64,000 nt of DNA, from positions 248,001 through 312,000 of the forward strand of contig NZ_JAPNKC010000001.1 in NCBI RefSeq assembly GCF_026626705.1, in the 5' to 3' direction. The notes below the pieces were generated by a model. That model was not told where the DNA came from. It saw only the letters and a list, made by a program, of their open reading frames with translations, and did not search any database. Source of the stretch: Pyxidicoccus sp. MSG2 (GTDB lineage Bacteria > Myxococcota > Myxococcia > Myxococcales > Myxococcaceae). Position 1 is the first letter of the stretch; each line of letters starts with the position of its first letter. Positions 35,489-44,246 of the stretch are shown here, in pieces. A program made the position numbers and the translations under genes.

Positions 35489-36935
35489 CCCGTGCCGACG
35501 GGGGCCGCAGCAGCGTCACCTGGGGCCCCTTGAAGGTGTGCCGCTGCACCAGTCCCCAGTAAAGCCCCAGCAGCACCAGCGCGCCGGCGAAGGTGTAGCC
35601 GGCGAGCTGGTTGGGCGGCAGCACGAAGAGCACCATGATGACGGCGCACCAGGCGAGCGCCACCGCGTTGACCCAGGGCGACGCGCGGCCCAGATCCCAA
35701 GGACCCTGGTGGGCCCACGTCCCGGAGCGGCGCGCCCGCCAGCCCACCCAGATGGGCAGCGCATATGACGCGTAGAGCGCCAGCGTGCTCAGCGCCACCA
35801 TGGCCGCGTACGCCTGCGCCCACAGCGCCACGACGAAGGCGGCCACGACGGACACCCACACCGCCACGGACGGACTCCTGAAGCGCGGCGACACGTGCTT
35901 CAGCCACCGCGAGCCGGGCAGCCCGTTGTCCCGCGCGAAGGCGAACAGCATGCGCGAGTTGGACGTCACCGACGACAGCCCACAGAACCACATGGCGCCA
36001 ATGGCCACCCACACCAGCGCGCCACCGATGGCCGGGCCCAGCGCGTTCGTCAGCACGTACAGGAACGGATTGGGTGCGGCGACGGCGGCGGGCAAATCGT
36101 GGATGGCCAGCGTCACCGCGCCCAGCAGCACGTAGCCCACCACGGCGCTGACGGCCACGGACAGGAAGATGCCCCAGGGCGCGTTGCGCGTGGGGTCTCT
36201 CGTCTCCTCGGAGATGTGGGCGCTGGCGTCGTAGCCGGTGAAGGTCCACTGCGCCTGCAAGAGGCCGATGAGGAAGCCGTACGCGTACCAGGAGGGGCTC
36301 TCCGCGCTGACTCGGGTGAGGAGGAAGGCGGCGTCCTGCCTCGGCGCCAGCGCGGCGAGCGCGCCGATGAGCACCGCCACGCCAACGAGGTGGTACCAGG
36401 CGGAGAAGTCGTTGAGCCACGCCACCACGCGCACGCCCACGTGGTTGAGCACCGCGTGGGAGACGAGGATGGCGGCGTACAGCGGCAGCACGTCCCCGCG
36501 CTCGCGGGACAGGCCGAGCATGTCCGCGAGGAACTCAGCCAGCCCGTAGTCGATGCCGGCGGTAATCGCGAACTGGCCCACCGTGTTGAGCCACGCGGTG
36601 AAGAAGCCCACCCGGGGCCCGCCGAGCATGGCGGACCAGTGGTAGAGCGCGCCCGCCGTGGGGAAGGACGAGGCGAGCTGCGCGAGGCTCGCCGCCACCG
36701 CGAGCGTCATCACCGCCACCAGCGGCCAGCCCACGCCCATGACGAAGGGCCCGCCGAAGCGCAGCCCGTGGCCATACAGCGTCACCGCGCCGGTGAGGAT
36801 GGAGATGATGGAGAAGGAGACGGCGAAGTTGGAGAAGCCGCCCATGTCGCGCAGCAACTGCTGCGCGTACCCCAGCCGCTGGAGCTGGGCGGCATCCTCC
36901 TCGAGCTGGCGCTCACGGTCCGGAGTGGTGGCCAT
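35451..36935 (-). CDS. APC family amino acid permease
   Basis: The 494-residue protein has about twelve membrane segments with the APC signature near the N-terminus (GGFSNFAVSFSIISILTG) and the consensus FTGYDASAHISEETRDPTRNAP region in the middle, typical of the amino acid/GABA permease group. It imports amino acids or related amines by proton symport. Its C-terminal 13 codons lie antisense to the end of the EVE gene. Confidence 0.88.
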   Translation of the reverse strand: MATTPDRERQLEEDAAQLQRLGYAQQLLRDMGGFSNFAVSFSIISILTGAVTLYGHGLRFGGPFVMGVGWPLVAVMTLAVAASLAQLASSFPTAGALYHWSAMLGGPRVGFFTAWLNTVGQFAITAGIDYGLAEFLADMLGLSRERGDVLPLYAAILVSHAVLNHVGVRVVAWLNDFSAWYHLVGVAVLIGALAALAPRQDAAFLLTRVSAESPSWYAYGFLIGLLQAQWTFTGYDASAHISEETRDPTRNAPWGIFLSVAVSAVVGYVLLGAVTLAIHDLPAAVAAPNPFLYVLTNALGPAIGGALVWVAIGAMWFCGLSSVTSNSRMLFAFARDNGLPGSRWLKHVSPRFRSPSVAVWVSVVAAFVVALWAQAYAAMVALSTLALYASYALPIWVGWRARRSGTWAHQGPWDLGRASPWVNAVALAWCAVIMVLFVLPPNQLAGYTFAGALVLLGLYWGLVQRHTFKGPQVTLLRPPSARATSEARSSPSSG

Positions 36936-37011
36936 GGCGCGCGAGGATACGCGGGCCCGGGGGTGAGACCTTGGAGGGGACAGCCTCCCGGGCCCGCGTC
37001 TGTCCGGAACG

Positions 37012-37608
37012 CTACGGCTTGCGAGGCGGCGGCGGGGTACCCGGGCGCGCCTCTCCCGCCTCCCCGGGAGCGTCCCGGCGAATCTCGATGCGCTTCTCGA
37101 CGCGCATGGGCCCCATCTCCGCCTCCAGCTTCTGCCAGAGGTCCGGCCCCAGCAGCTTCTTGATCTGCACCATCAGCGACAGGCGGTTGCGGCGCACCGC
37201 CGTCTCCGCGCGGCCCACCTCCTCGGACTGGGTGAGGATGGCGCGCTCGTCCGGCGTGGGCGCGCTCAGCAGGCGCTCCAGCCGGAGCTGGGCGCGCTTC
37301 AGGTCCGCTTCGAGGGGAATCAGCGCATCGTTGGACTCGAAGGAGAGGTCCTTGATCTTCTGCGCCACGTCGCGCGGCACGCCCAGCTTCTCCACCAGGT
37401 GCGGGGGGATGCCGTTGGCGGCCATGGGCAGCGGGCCCAGCGGCATCGCCGAAGGCCCTCCCTTGAGCACCAGCGTCCTGTGCCCGCCAGGCCCGGGAGT
37501 CTGGACGACCACGTCCTCGTCGTCCGCCTGCGCCCGGGCCAGCGCGGGTGCCGCCAGCAGCAGTGCGGCCACGGTGGTGCTCCACAGCTTCGAAACGCGG
37601 GTCTTCAT
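37012..37608 (-). CDS. Exported Spy/CpxP-like protein
   Basis: The 198-residue protein has a signal peptide (about 1-27) and a helical region (about 75-160) containing a coiled segment with paired Arg and Glu (LEADLKRAQLRLERLL). A charged, proline-rich tail ends the protein. It resembles periplasmic Spy/CpxP or heavy-metal-sensor proteins. It lies four bases after an anti-sigma gene in a three-gene operon, so it is a likely target or modulator of an envelope stress response. Confidence 0.6.
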   Translation of the reverse strand: MKTRVSKLWSTTVAALLLAAPALARAQADDEDVVVQTPGPGGHRTLVLKGGPSAMPLGPLPMAANGIPPHLVEKLGVPRDVAQKIKDLSFESNDALIPLEADLKRAQLRLERLLSAPTPDERAILTQSEEVGRAETAVRRNRLSLMVQIKKLLGPDLWQKLEAEMGPMRVEKRIEIRRDAPGEAGEARPGTPPPPRKP

Positions 37609-37612
37609 CGCT

Positions 37613-38206
37613 TCACTCCTGAGGATAGAGAGTCAAGACCGCCGTTCGGAACGGCGGGGTTTCCAGCGCGCGGGAGTCGGGAGGGCGCAGCCACGCGGCG
37701 AGCGTTCCGTAGGACCGGTACGCCTCGTCGTGGACCACCAGGTCGCGGCGCGTGTAGCCGCGCACCTCGCCCATCAGGTTCATCAGGGAGCCCCGCCCCG
37801 CGAGCACGGCACGGGCGGGGGCCTCCTCGGAAAACACATCCTCACGAGGCTGGCCCGTCATGCCCAGCTCGGCCCGGGGCGCGGGCACCTCGTCGGAATA
37901 TTCGGGAGCCGTCCCCTCATCCAGCACCGGCACGGAGGGGCGCGTCCACAGCACCAGCCCGGCCAGGCACAGGGACGCCACGGCCCCGGCGGCGGCGCGG
38001 CGGCGGATGACACGGCGGCGCACCTCGCCCAGCACGGCGTCGCGGGGAATGGGGGGCAGCGCTGGAGGCGACGGCAGGTGCAGCGCGGAGGCGGAGGCGT
38101 GGAGGGCGGCCAGGGCCCGGCACTCGGCGCAGGTCTCCAGGTGGGCCCGCAGCTCGGGGGAGCGGCCTTCCTCCATGAGGGCGGCGGCCGCGTCGTGGCA
38201 TCTCAT
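37613..38206 (-). CDS. Membrane-anchored zinc-binding anti-sigma factor
   Basis: The 197-residue protein has an N-terminal ZAS/zf-HC2 domain, with Cys3/His4 and HLETCAEC (His22, Cys26, Cys29). A single membrane segment (about 73-88) and an extracytoplasmic domain follow. This is the layout of anti-sigma factors that hold an ECF sigma at the membrane. Its start overlaps the sigma factor stop by four bases (ATGA). Confidence 0.85.
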   Translation of the reverse strand: MRCHDAAAALMEEGRSPELRAHLETCAECRALAALHASASALHLPSPPALPPIPRDAVLGEVRRRVIRRRAAAGAVASLCLAGLVLWTRPSVPVLDEGTAPEYSDEVPAPRAELGMTGQPREDVFSEEAPARAVLAGRGSLMNLMGEVRGYTRRDLVVHDEAYRSYGTLAAWLRPPDSRALETPPFRTAVLTLYPQE

Positions 38207-38757
38207 GGGGTGTCTCCTTCCAGGGCGTCGGCGGCCTTCAGCTTCTTGAGGGCGCGGTAGAGGTGGATGCGGACGGTGCCCCGGCCAATGCGCATGGCTC
38301 CGGCGATGGAGTCCAAATCCAGTCCCTCCAGGTAGCGGAGGGTGAAGGCGGTGGCCTGCTGCGCGGGGAGCGTCCGCAGCGCGCGGCCGAAGCTGCGCCA
38401 GCGCTCGGCACCGGCGAAGTGCTCTTCCGGGGAGAGGTCATGTGAAGGCCCGAAGTCGAGCGCCTCGCGCACGAGCGTCCACACCCGGCGCCGGCGCAGG
38501 TGGCCCATGGCGCGGGACACCAGGATGCTGCGCAGCCACGCGGGGCCGGCCTTCACGTCCCGCAGGGCGTGGCGCTTCTCGTACGCGTCCGCCAGGGTGG
38601 CCTGCACCAGGTCCCTCGCCTCCTCCCCGTCCCAGACCAGCCTCCGGGCGAGGCGCAGCAGCCCGCCCTGCTCCGCCTCCAGGAGCGCGTCGAAGTCCCG
38701 CGCGGCCGTGGCGCGCGGCGGGCTCGTCGGCTCGTCCAGGATGGCGGTGCCCTTCAC
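38203..38757 (-). CDS. ECF-type RNA polymerase sigma factor
   Basis: The product (184 residues from GTG 38757) has region 2 (GGLLRLARRLVWDGEEARDLVQATLADAYEKR) and region 4 (LPAQQATAFTLRYLEGLDLDSIAGAM, then GTVRIHLYRALKKL). These are the core of ECF/sigma-70-like factors. GGGAGG lies nine bases upstream of the GTG; an ATG at 38775 is possible. It heads an operon with an anti-sigma factor and a periplasmic protein, and probably regulates its own transcription. Confidence 0.85.
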   Translation of the reverse strand: MKGTAILDEPTSPPRATAARDFDALLEAEQGGLLRLARRLVWDGEEARDLVQATLADAYEKRHALRDVKAGPAWLRSILVSRAMGHLRRRRVWTLVREALDFGPSHDLSPEEHFAGAERWRSFGRALRTLPAQQATAFTLRYLEGLDLDSIAGAMRIGRGTVRIHLYRALKKLKAADALEGDTP

Positions 38758-38829
38758 GGTGAAACGACCTCCCATCGACTTCCACGCGAATGAGGACGCA
38801 CGGGCGGGGAAACCGGCATACTCGAATCC

Positions 38830-39288
38830 GTGAGTGCCCCTGAAATCCGCCGCATTCCCGCCGTGGAGACCCGTCCCCTCCGCCACGCCGTGCTCCGCCC
38901 CCACCAGTCGCCCAACATGGTCGTCTACCCCGGGGATGAGGACCTCGACACCGTCCACCTGGGCGCGTATGCGGCCAGCCGCCTCGTGGGGGTGGCCTCC
39001 GTCTACCGGGAGCCGCCACCGGACGCCCTTCGCACCACCACGGCGTGGCGCCTGCGGGGCATGGCGGTGGACCCCACCCTGCGGGGCTCCGGCCATGGCG
39101 CCGCCCTCCTGCGGGCCTGCATGGAGCACGCCCGGGGCCAGGGCGGCACCCTGGCATGGTGCAACGCCCGCGCGACGGCCACGGGCTTCTACCGCTCGCT
39201 CGGCTTCTCGCAGAAGGGGGACGCTTTCGAGCTTCCCGGCATCGGACTGCATCTCTTCATGTGGCGGACCCTGGAGTCTTCTCGATGA
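38830..39288 (+). CDS. GNAT family N-acetyltransferase
   Basis: The 152-residue protein carries the GNAT acetyl-CoA motif LRGMAVDPTLRGSGHGAALL (about 75-94) and a C-terminal FYRSLGF block. It is divergent from the sigma factor gene. Its stop overlaps the ATG of the chorismate mutase-prephenate dehydratase gene (ATGA), so the two are translated together. The substrate is unknown. Confidence 0.85.
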   Translation: MSAPEIRRIPAVETRPLRHAVLRPHQSPNMVVYPGDEDLDTVHLGAYAASRLVGVASVYREPPPDALRTTTAWRLRGMAVDPTLRGSGHGAALLRACMEHARGQGGTLAWCNARATATGFYRSLGFSQKGDAFELPGIGLHLFMWRTLESSR

Positions 39289-40421
39289 CCATCCCCGACC
39301 TGGAGGCAGTGCGCGTCGCCATCGAGAACATCGACGAGGAAATCCTCGATGCCCTCCGGCGGCGCATGGACCTGGCGGACGACGTGGCGCGGACGAAGCT
39401 GGCCGCGGCGGCGCCCTTCCGAGACCAGCGCCGCGAGGACCTGCTCCTGCGCCGCATCCGCACCCGCGCCGCCGAGCACGGGTTGGACCCGCACGAGGTG
39501 GAGCGCATCTGGCGCCTGTTCATCGACATGTCGGTGGCGCGGCAGCAGGCGCTCGTCACCCGGCTGGACACCACGCCTCTGCGCGTGGGCTACCCGGGCG
39601 TCGAGGGCTCCTACAGCCACCTGGCCGCGCGAGAGCGCTACGCGAAGCGGCCCGGTGGCGTGCTGCTCACGGGCTTCGACGCGTCCCGCGAGGTCATGGA
39701 GGCCCTGCGCCGCGGCGAGCAGGACCTGGTGCTGCTGCCCATTGAAAACACCACCGCGGGCAGCATGAACGAGACGTATGACCTGCTCGCCGAGGGCGGC
39801 GTGGTCATCACCGCGGAACTGGTGAGCCAGGTGGACCACCGGCTGCTGGGGCTGCCGGGCGCGAAGCTGGAGTCGCTGCGCGAGGTGCTCTCCCACCCGC
39901 AGGCGCTGGCCCAGTGCGCGACGTTCCTGCGCGCGAAGGTGCCCTGGGCGCGGGCGGTGCCGGACGCGGACACGGGCGGCGCGGCGCAGAAGGTGCGCGA
40001 GCGCAATGACCCGACGGTGGCGGCCATCGCCAGCGAGACGGCGGCACAGCGCTTCGGGCTGGAGGTGCTCGCCCGAGACCTGCAGCCCGGGTCGGACTAC
40101 ACGCGCTTCGTGGAGGTGGGCCGCGAGGCCACGCCGCTGGCGCCGGGCGTGCCGTGCAAGACGTCGCTGCTGATGGTGCTGGAGCACAAGCCGGGGACGC
40201 TGGGGGAGATGCTGCAGCGGCTCACCCTGCGCGGCGTCAACGTGAGCAAGCTGGAGTCGCGCCCCATTCCGGGCCAGCCGTGGCAGTACCGCTTCTACCT
40301 GGACGTGGAGGGCCACGCGGCCTCGGCGCCGCTGATGGCGGCCCTGGACGACATCCGCCCGCTGACCTCGTCCCTGCGCGTGCTGGGCACGTACCCGCGC
40401 GCGGAGGGCCCCCATGGCTGA
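39285..40421 (+). CDS. pheA: Bifunctional chorismate mutase/prephenate dehydratase
   Basis: The 378-residue enzyme makes phenylpyruvate from chorismate. It has an AroQ-type chorismate mutase domain (about 1-92; VRVAIENIDEEILDALRRRM), a prephenate dehydratase domain (about 98-280; GYPGVEGSYSHLAA, LPIENTTAGSMNETYDLL, and SDYTRFVEV with the catalytic Thr) and a C-terminal ACT domain (about 295-370; GTLGEMLQRLTLRGVNVSKLESRP) for Phe feedback control. It overlaps the next gene, a second prephenate dehydratase, by eight bases. Confidence 0.92.
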   Translation: MTIPDLEAVRVAIENIDEEILDALRRRMDLADDVARTKLAAAAPFRDQRREDLLLRRIRTRAAEHGLDPHEVERIWRLFIDMSVARQQALVTRLDTTPLRVGYPGVEGSYSHLAARERYAKRPGGVLLTGFDASREVMEALRRGEQDLVLLPIENTTAGSMNETYDLLAEGGVVITAELVSQVDHRLLGLPGAKLESLREVLSHPQALAQCATFLRAKVPWARAVPDADTGGAAQKVRERNDPTVAAIASETAAQRFGLEVLARDLQPGSDYTRFVEVGREATPLAPGVPCKTSLLMVLEHKPGTLGEMLQRLTLRGVNVSKLESRPIPGQPWQYRFYLDVEGHAASAPLMAALDDIRPLTSSLRVLGTYPRAEGPHG

Positions 40422-41235
40422 GCCGAAACGCCGCATCGCCTTCCAGGGAGAGCACGGCGCCTACGGCGAGGAAGCCGTGCGCGCGCTGCACGGCCCGCAG
40501 GTGGAGTCCGTCCCCGTCCTCACCTTCCGCGCCGTCTTCGAGTCCGTGGCGGAAGGACGCGTGCAGGGCGGCGTGGTGCCGGTGGAGAGCAGCCTCGGCG
40601 GCCCCGTCGCGGAGAACGTGGACCTGCTGCTGGAGCACGACCTGCAGATTACGGGCGAGCTGTCGCTGCGCATCCGCCACTGCCTGCTCGCGCCGCCGGG
40701 GCGGACGCTGGACGGAATCGAGCGGGTGCTGTCGCATCCGCAGGCGCTGGCGCAGTGCGCGGGCTACCTGCGCAGGCGCGGCATCCTCCCGCTGCCGGAG
40801 ACGAACACCGCCATCGCCGCGCGCCGGGTGGCCGAGGAGGCCCCGCCCCGCACGGCGGCCATCGCCAGCCGGATGGCGGCGGAGCTGTACGGGCTGGCGG
40901 TGCTGGACGTGGGCGTGGAGGACTCGCCGGACAACCACACGCGCTTCGTCACCCTGGGCCCGGCGCCCGAGCGCACGTGGACGCGGCGGAAGACGGCGCT
41001 GGCCTTCACGGTGGAGAACACGGCCGGCGCACTGTACCGGGTGCTGAGCGCCTTCTCCTCGCGCGGGCTCAACGTGGCGCGGCTGGAGTCCCGGCCGCAG
41101 CGCCGCGCATGGGAATACGTCTGGTGCATGGACGTGGACGGCGCGCTGGAGGAACCGCGGGTGCGCGAGGCGGTGGAGGCCGCCCAGGGCGCCTGCATCA
41201 CCCTGCGGGTGCTCGGCAGCTACGGCGTGGCGTGA
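40414..41235 (+). CDS. Prephenate dehydratase with ACT domain
   Basis: The 273-residue protein is a stand-alone prephenate dehydratase. It starts FQGEHGAYGEEAV, then VVPVESSLGGPVAENVDLLL and the catalytic NHTRFVTLG. The C-terminal ACT domain has GALYRVLSAFSSRGLNVARLESRP. It overlaps pheA and is clearly paralogous to its dehydratase and ACT regions, but with no mutase domain. Two such enzymes in tandem are unusual: one may act on arogenate or have a different feedback response. Confidence 0.88.
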   Translation: MAEPKRRIAFQGEHGAYGEEAVRALHGPQVESVPVLTFRAVFESVAEGRVQGGVVPVESSLGGPVAENVDLLLEHDLQITGELSLRIRHCLLAPPGRTLDGIERVLSHPQALAQCAGYLRRRGILPLPETNTAIAARRVAEEAPPRTAAIASRMAAELYGLAVLDVGVEDSPDNHTRFVTLGPAPERTWTRRKTALAFTVENTAGALYRVLSAFSSRGLNVARLESRPQRRAWEYVWCMDVDGALEEPRVREAVEAAQGACITLRVLGSYGVA

Positions 41236-41297
41236 CGCCCCAGGCTTCGGGGCCGCACGGCCGTGCCCTTCAGCAAACGGTCGGCGTGCCTTCGCCA

Positions 41298-41313
41298 CCG
41301 CCCTTCAGGGCGG
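41298..41313. terminator. Hairpin after the prephenate dehydratase gene
   Basis: CCGCCC-ttca-GGGCGG is a perfect six-base-pair stem with a stable four-base loop, 62 bases after the dehydratase stop and between convergent genes. Confidence 0.5.
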
Positions 41314-41345
41314 CGACGGTGCGGCGTGGGCCCCACTCGCGTGAG

Positions 41346-41363
41346 GCCTCACGCCCGTGAGGC
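41346..41363. terminator. Hairpin directly after the DAHP synthase stop
   Basis: GCCTCAC-gccc-GTGAGGC is a perfect seven-base-pair stem abutting the minus-strand stop codon at 41364. It probably ends the DAHP synthase transcript; no T tract is present. Confidence 0.5.
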
Positions 41364-42482
41364 TCAGGACGCGGCGGGCTTGCTGCCGTCGCCGTTCTTC
41401 ACGGCGGCCACGTACGCGTCGCGGATGATGCGCGTGTAGTTCTGGAGCGCGGGGAGCTGCTCCAGGCGCAGGGCCTGCGGGCCGTCACACAGGGCGGCCT
41501 CCGGATGCGGGTGGAAGTCCACCAACACCATGGACGCACCGGCGATGAGCCCCTGGCCGATGGCGTGGAAGATGTCCGGCAGCCCGTCCGGCGAAGCGGC
41601 CGCCTGGCCGACGGCGTGCGAGGGGTCCACGCACACGGGCATGCGCGTGAGCCGCCGCACCACCGGCACGTGGGCGAAGTCCACCATGTTGCGGTGCGGG
41701 TCGCCCAGGTGCGTCTTCACGCCGCGGAGGCAGAAGACGATCTTCGGGTTGCCTTCGCTCGCCACGTACTCGCACGCGTTGAGGGACTCCTCGAGCGTGA
41801 TGCCCATGCCGCGCTTGAAGAGCACGGGGAAGGTGCGCTGCTGCCCGATGCTCTTGAGCAGCTCGAAGTTCTGCGCGTTGCGCGTGCCCACCTGGAGCAT
41901 GACACCGGTGGCGTTGCCCGAGCGCTCCAGCGCGTCGCGAATCTCGTCGATGTGGCGCGGGTGCGTCACCTCCATCGCGATGACCTTGATGCCGTGCTTG
42001 CCGGCGGATTCGAATACCCACGGGAGACACGCGGCGCCCAGGCCCTGGAACTCGTAGGGGTTGGTGCGGGGCTTGTACGCGCCCATGCGCGTGGTCTTGA
42101 TGCCGCACTTCGCGAGCGCGGCCATCATCGTGTCGACGTTCTCCCGGTTGTCCACGGCGCACAGACCCGCGAACAGCTGCACCGACTTCTCGTCGAAGGT
42201 GACGCCGTTGTAGTCGAAGCCAGACGAGGCCACCTGGCCCTTGTGCCGGCCGATGACGCGGTACTTCTGCGACACCCGGACGACCTGGCGAACGCCCGGA
42301 ATCTGCTCGAAGGGCTCGGTGGGGACCTGCGCGGTGGAGCCGAGCAGATACACCTCGGTGACCGTGTACTCGGCGCCCTCCATGACATGCGCCCGAGGGG
42401 TCACTCCCTTGTACTGCGAAGCGACCTTGAGGACGGCGGACACGACGGACTCAGGCGAGTCCGGTTCGAGCATGACGATCAT
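41364..42482 (-). CDS. 3-deoxy-7-phosphoheptulonate (DAHP) synthase, AroA I-beta type
   Basis: The 372-residue enzyme starts the shikimate pathway from phosphoenolpyruvate and erythrose 4-phosphate. An N-terminal ferredoxin-like/ACT-type regulatory domain (about 1-75) precedes the barrel. The barrel has AVDNRENVDTMM, MGAYKPRTNPYEFQGLG, VLFKRGMGITLEE and VCVDPSHAVGQA, which carry the substrate- and metal-binding residues. It is convergent with the two prephenate dehydratase genes, giving a local aromatic amino acid locus. Confidence 0.92.
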   Translation of the reverse strand: MIVMLEPDSPESVVSAVLKVASQYKGVTPRAHVMEGAEYTVTEVYLLGSTAQVPTEPFEQIPGVRQVVRVSQKYRVIGRHKGQVASSGFDYNGVTFDEKSVQLFAGLCAVDNRENVDTMMAALAKCGIKTTRMGAYKPRTNPYEFQGLGAACLPWVFESAGKHGIKVIAMEVTHPRHIDEIRDALERSGNATGVMLQVGTRNAQNFELLKSIGQQRTFPVLFKRGMGITLEESLNACEYVASEGNPKIVFCLRGVKTHLGDPHRNMVDFAHVPVVRRLTRMPVCVDPSHAVGQAAASPDGLPDIFHAIGQGLIAGASMVLVDFHPHPEAALCDGPQALRLEQLPALQNYTRIIRDAYVAAVKNGDGSKPAAS

Positions 42483-42658
42483 CTTTTGATTCTCCCGCGC
42501 GGCGTTGTCGTACCTGCCGTGAAGAATAACGCATCAGGCCGCGCGGGGTGTAACACCCCAGAAGGGGCCGTCGCGTCCACATGTCCAGACTGACACCCCG
42601 GGCCCCCTTCGTGAGGCTCCGTCGGACGCGTGGGGCGCTCGGCCTCCTGCCCGCCCGC

Positions 42659-43225
42659 TCAGCCCCCGACGGGGCGCAGGCGGCTGGCCATCTGGGCGTA
42701 GTGGTCCCGCTGGGAGGTGTCCCCCAGGTGCTCCCAGACGTCCGCCAGGGCCTTGGCGGCCTCGACGTAGGCGGGGGACAGCTCCAGGGCCAGCTCGAAG
42801 ACGTGGCGGGCCTGCCGGTAGCGCGCCTTGTCCGGACGGCGGGAGCCTCGCGTCAGGAGCGCGTTGCCCAGCGAATAGACTTCCACGGCGACGGCCTCGC
42901 GGTAGCCGGGCTCCGGGTTGAGCTGCACGGCGCGCTGCATGAGCTGGGCGGCGGCCTCGGGCTCCCCCAGCTCGAGCTGGCAGAGGGCCGCGTCGCGGTG
43001 CGGGTCGGCCGCGTTCGGGTCCACTTCGATGGCGTGCTCGAAGCAGGCCAGCGCTTCCTGCGTGCGGCCCAGCTCGGCCAGGGCCGAGCCCTTGGCGGTG
43101 AGCGCCGGGACGTGCTTCGGGTCCACGGCGAGGACCTTGTCGAACGCGAGGATGGCGGCCTCGTGGTTGCCGGACATGGAGAGCTTGACGCCCTCGTTGA
43201 ACGCCGCGAACAGCAACTTTGACAT
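42659..43225 (-). CDS. Tetratricopeptide repeat protein
   Basis: The 188-residue protein consists of about four TPR units, for example NHEAAILAFDKVLAVDPKHV, RTQEALACFEHAIEVDPN and ARHVFELALELSPAYVEAAK. There is no signal peptide, so a cytoplasmic protein-interaction role is likely. It is flanked by 133 bases on the side facing the candidate RiPP operon and appears unrelated to it. Confidence 0.85.
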   Translation of the reverse strand: MSKLLFAAFNEGVKLSMSGNHEAAILAFDKVLAVDPKHVPALTAKGSALAELGRTQEALACFEHAIEVDPNAADPHRDAALCQLELGEPEAAAQLMQRAVQLNPEPGYREAVAVEVYSLGNALLTRGSRRPDKARYRQARHVFELALELSPAYVEAAKALADVWEHLGDTSQRDHYAQMASRLRPVGG

Positions 43226-43357
43226 CGTGCCCCCAAAGCAGTGTTGGCTCGGACCGCGCGCACTGCGGCCATCTGGGAGCCTGTCACCGTGGGAGAAGGA
43301 GGGGAATGGTGTCCGTCGGGACGGCCTTGCTTCCCACTGATGGAAACCATTGGTCCA

Positions 43358-44242
43358 TCAATCACGCAGACCGGCCTGGGGGGCTTCCGCCGGGATGCCC
43401 TCCCCTCCTTCCAGCTCGGGAATCCTGGAGGGGCTGGCCGCCGACCGGATACGTGCGTGAACGGCGTCGTACCTGAGCTCGAAGTCGGGCTCGGAGGTGC
43501 CGAAGAGCCTGTCCCAGAGGGTCGTGAGCCCGCCAAAGTTGCGGTCGGCAAGTTCATGGTGCCGGTCATGGTATGTGGGGGAGACCAGGAGCCGTGTCAG
43601 CGGATTCCGGTGCCACCACCAGGGCAGGAGTTCATGACCGCAGTGGATCATCAGGTTCTGGAGCATTCCGAGCACGCTGATGGCCAGGAGCGCGTGGACA
43701 TGGAAGTCCATGGCGACGAGCAGCACCAGCGTGAAGCCGCTGGTCACCAGCGCCTCCAGGGGATGGAACGACAGAGCGGACAGCGCGTTCGGTGTCCGGG
43801 ACACGTGGTGGACCTGGTGGAAGCGGTAACGCCAGCCGGTATGCATCCACCGGTGGAACCAGTAGTTGCAGAAATCGAACAGCAGGAAGTAGAGCGCGAG
43901 CTGGGACAGCAGGAGCGCAAGGCTCACGGGACCTGATCGAAACCGGATAAACCCTCGCTCGTGAAGCCCCTCGATGAGGAGCCGCACCAGTCCCGCCGAG
44001 AGGAACGCCAGGATCGCGAAGACGAGCTCGTGACGCCACACGGACCAGCGAGCACCCTGCTCCTGGATGCGCCTCCGCCACATCCAGGAACCGAGCACCC
44101 CGTGAAGAAGCAGCAGGGTCAGCGCAGCGAACAGCAACGGCTGCACGATGGCGCCCGCCAGCACCACGATGACATGACTGAATGGGTGCACGTTCCCTCG
44201 TCCTTCCACGAATCCAGCGCCCGGGCCGGAAGACTGCCGCAT
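43358..44242 (-). CDS. Fatty acid hydroxylase/sterol desaturase-family membrane oxygenase
   Basis: The 294-residue protein has four or five membrane segments and the three histidine clusters of this di-iron family: HRWMH, HQVHH and HDRHH. Family members hydroxylate or desaturate lipids and carotenoids. It starts five bases after the Rieske gene stop, with GTGAGGGC close upstream, and is the last gene of the eight-gene operon. The substrate could be a lipid or the cluster product; the sequence does not say. Confidence 0.8.
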   Translation of the reverse strand: MRQSSGPGAGFVEGRGNVHPFSHVIVVLAGAIVQPLLFAALTLLLLHGVLGSWMWRRRIQEQGARWSVWRHELVFAILAFLSAGLVRLLIEGLHERGFIRFRSGPVSLALLLSQLALYFLLFDFCNYWFHRWMHTGWRYRFHQVHHVSRTPNALSALSFHPLEALVTSGFTLVLLVAMDFHVHALLAISVLGMLQNLMIHCGHELLPWWWHRNPLTRLLVSPTYHDRHHELADRNFGGLTTLWDRLFGTSEPDFELRYDAVHARIRSAASPSRIPELEGGEGIPAEAPQAGLRD

Positions 44243-44246
44243 GCCC

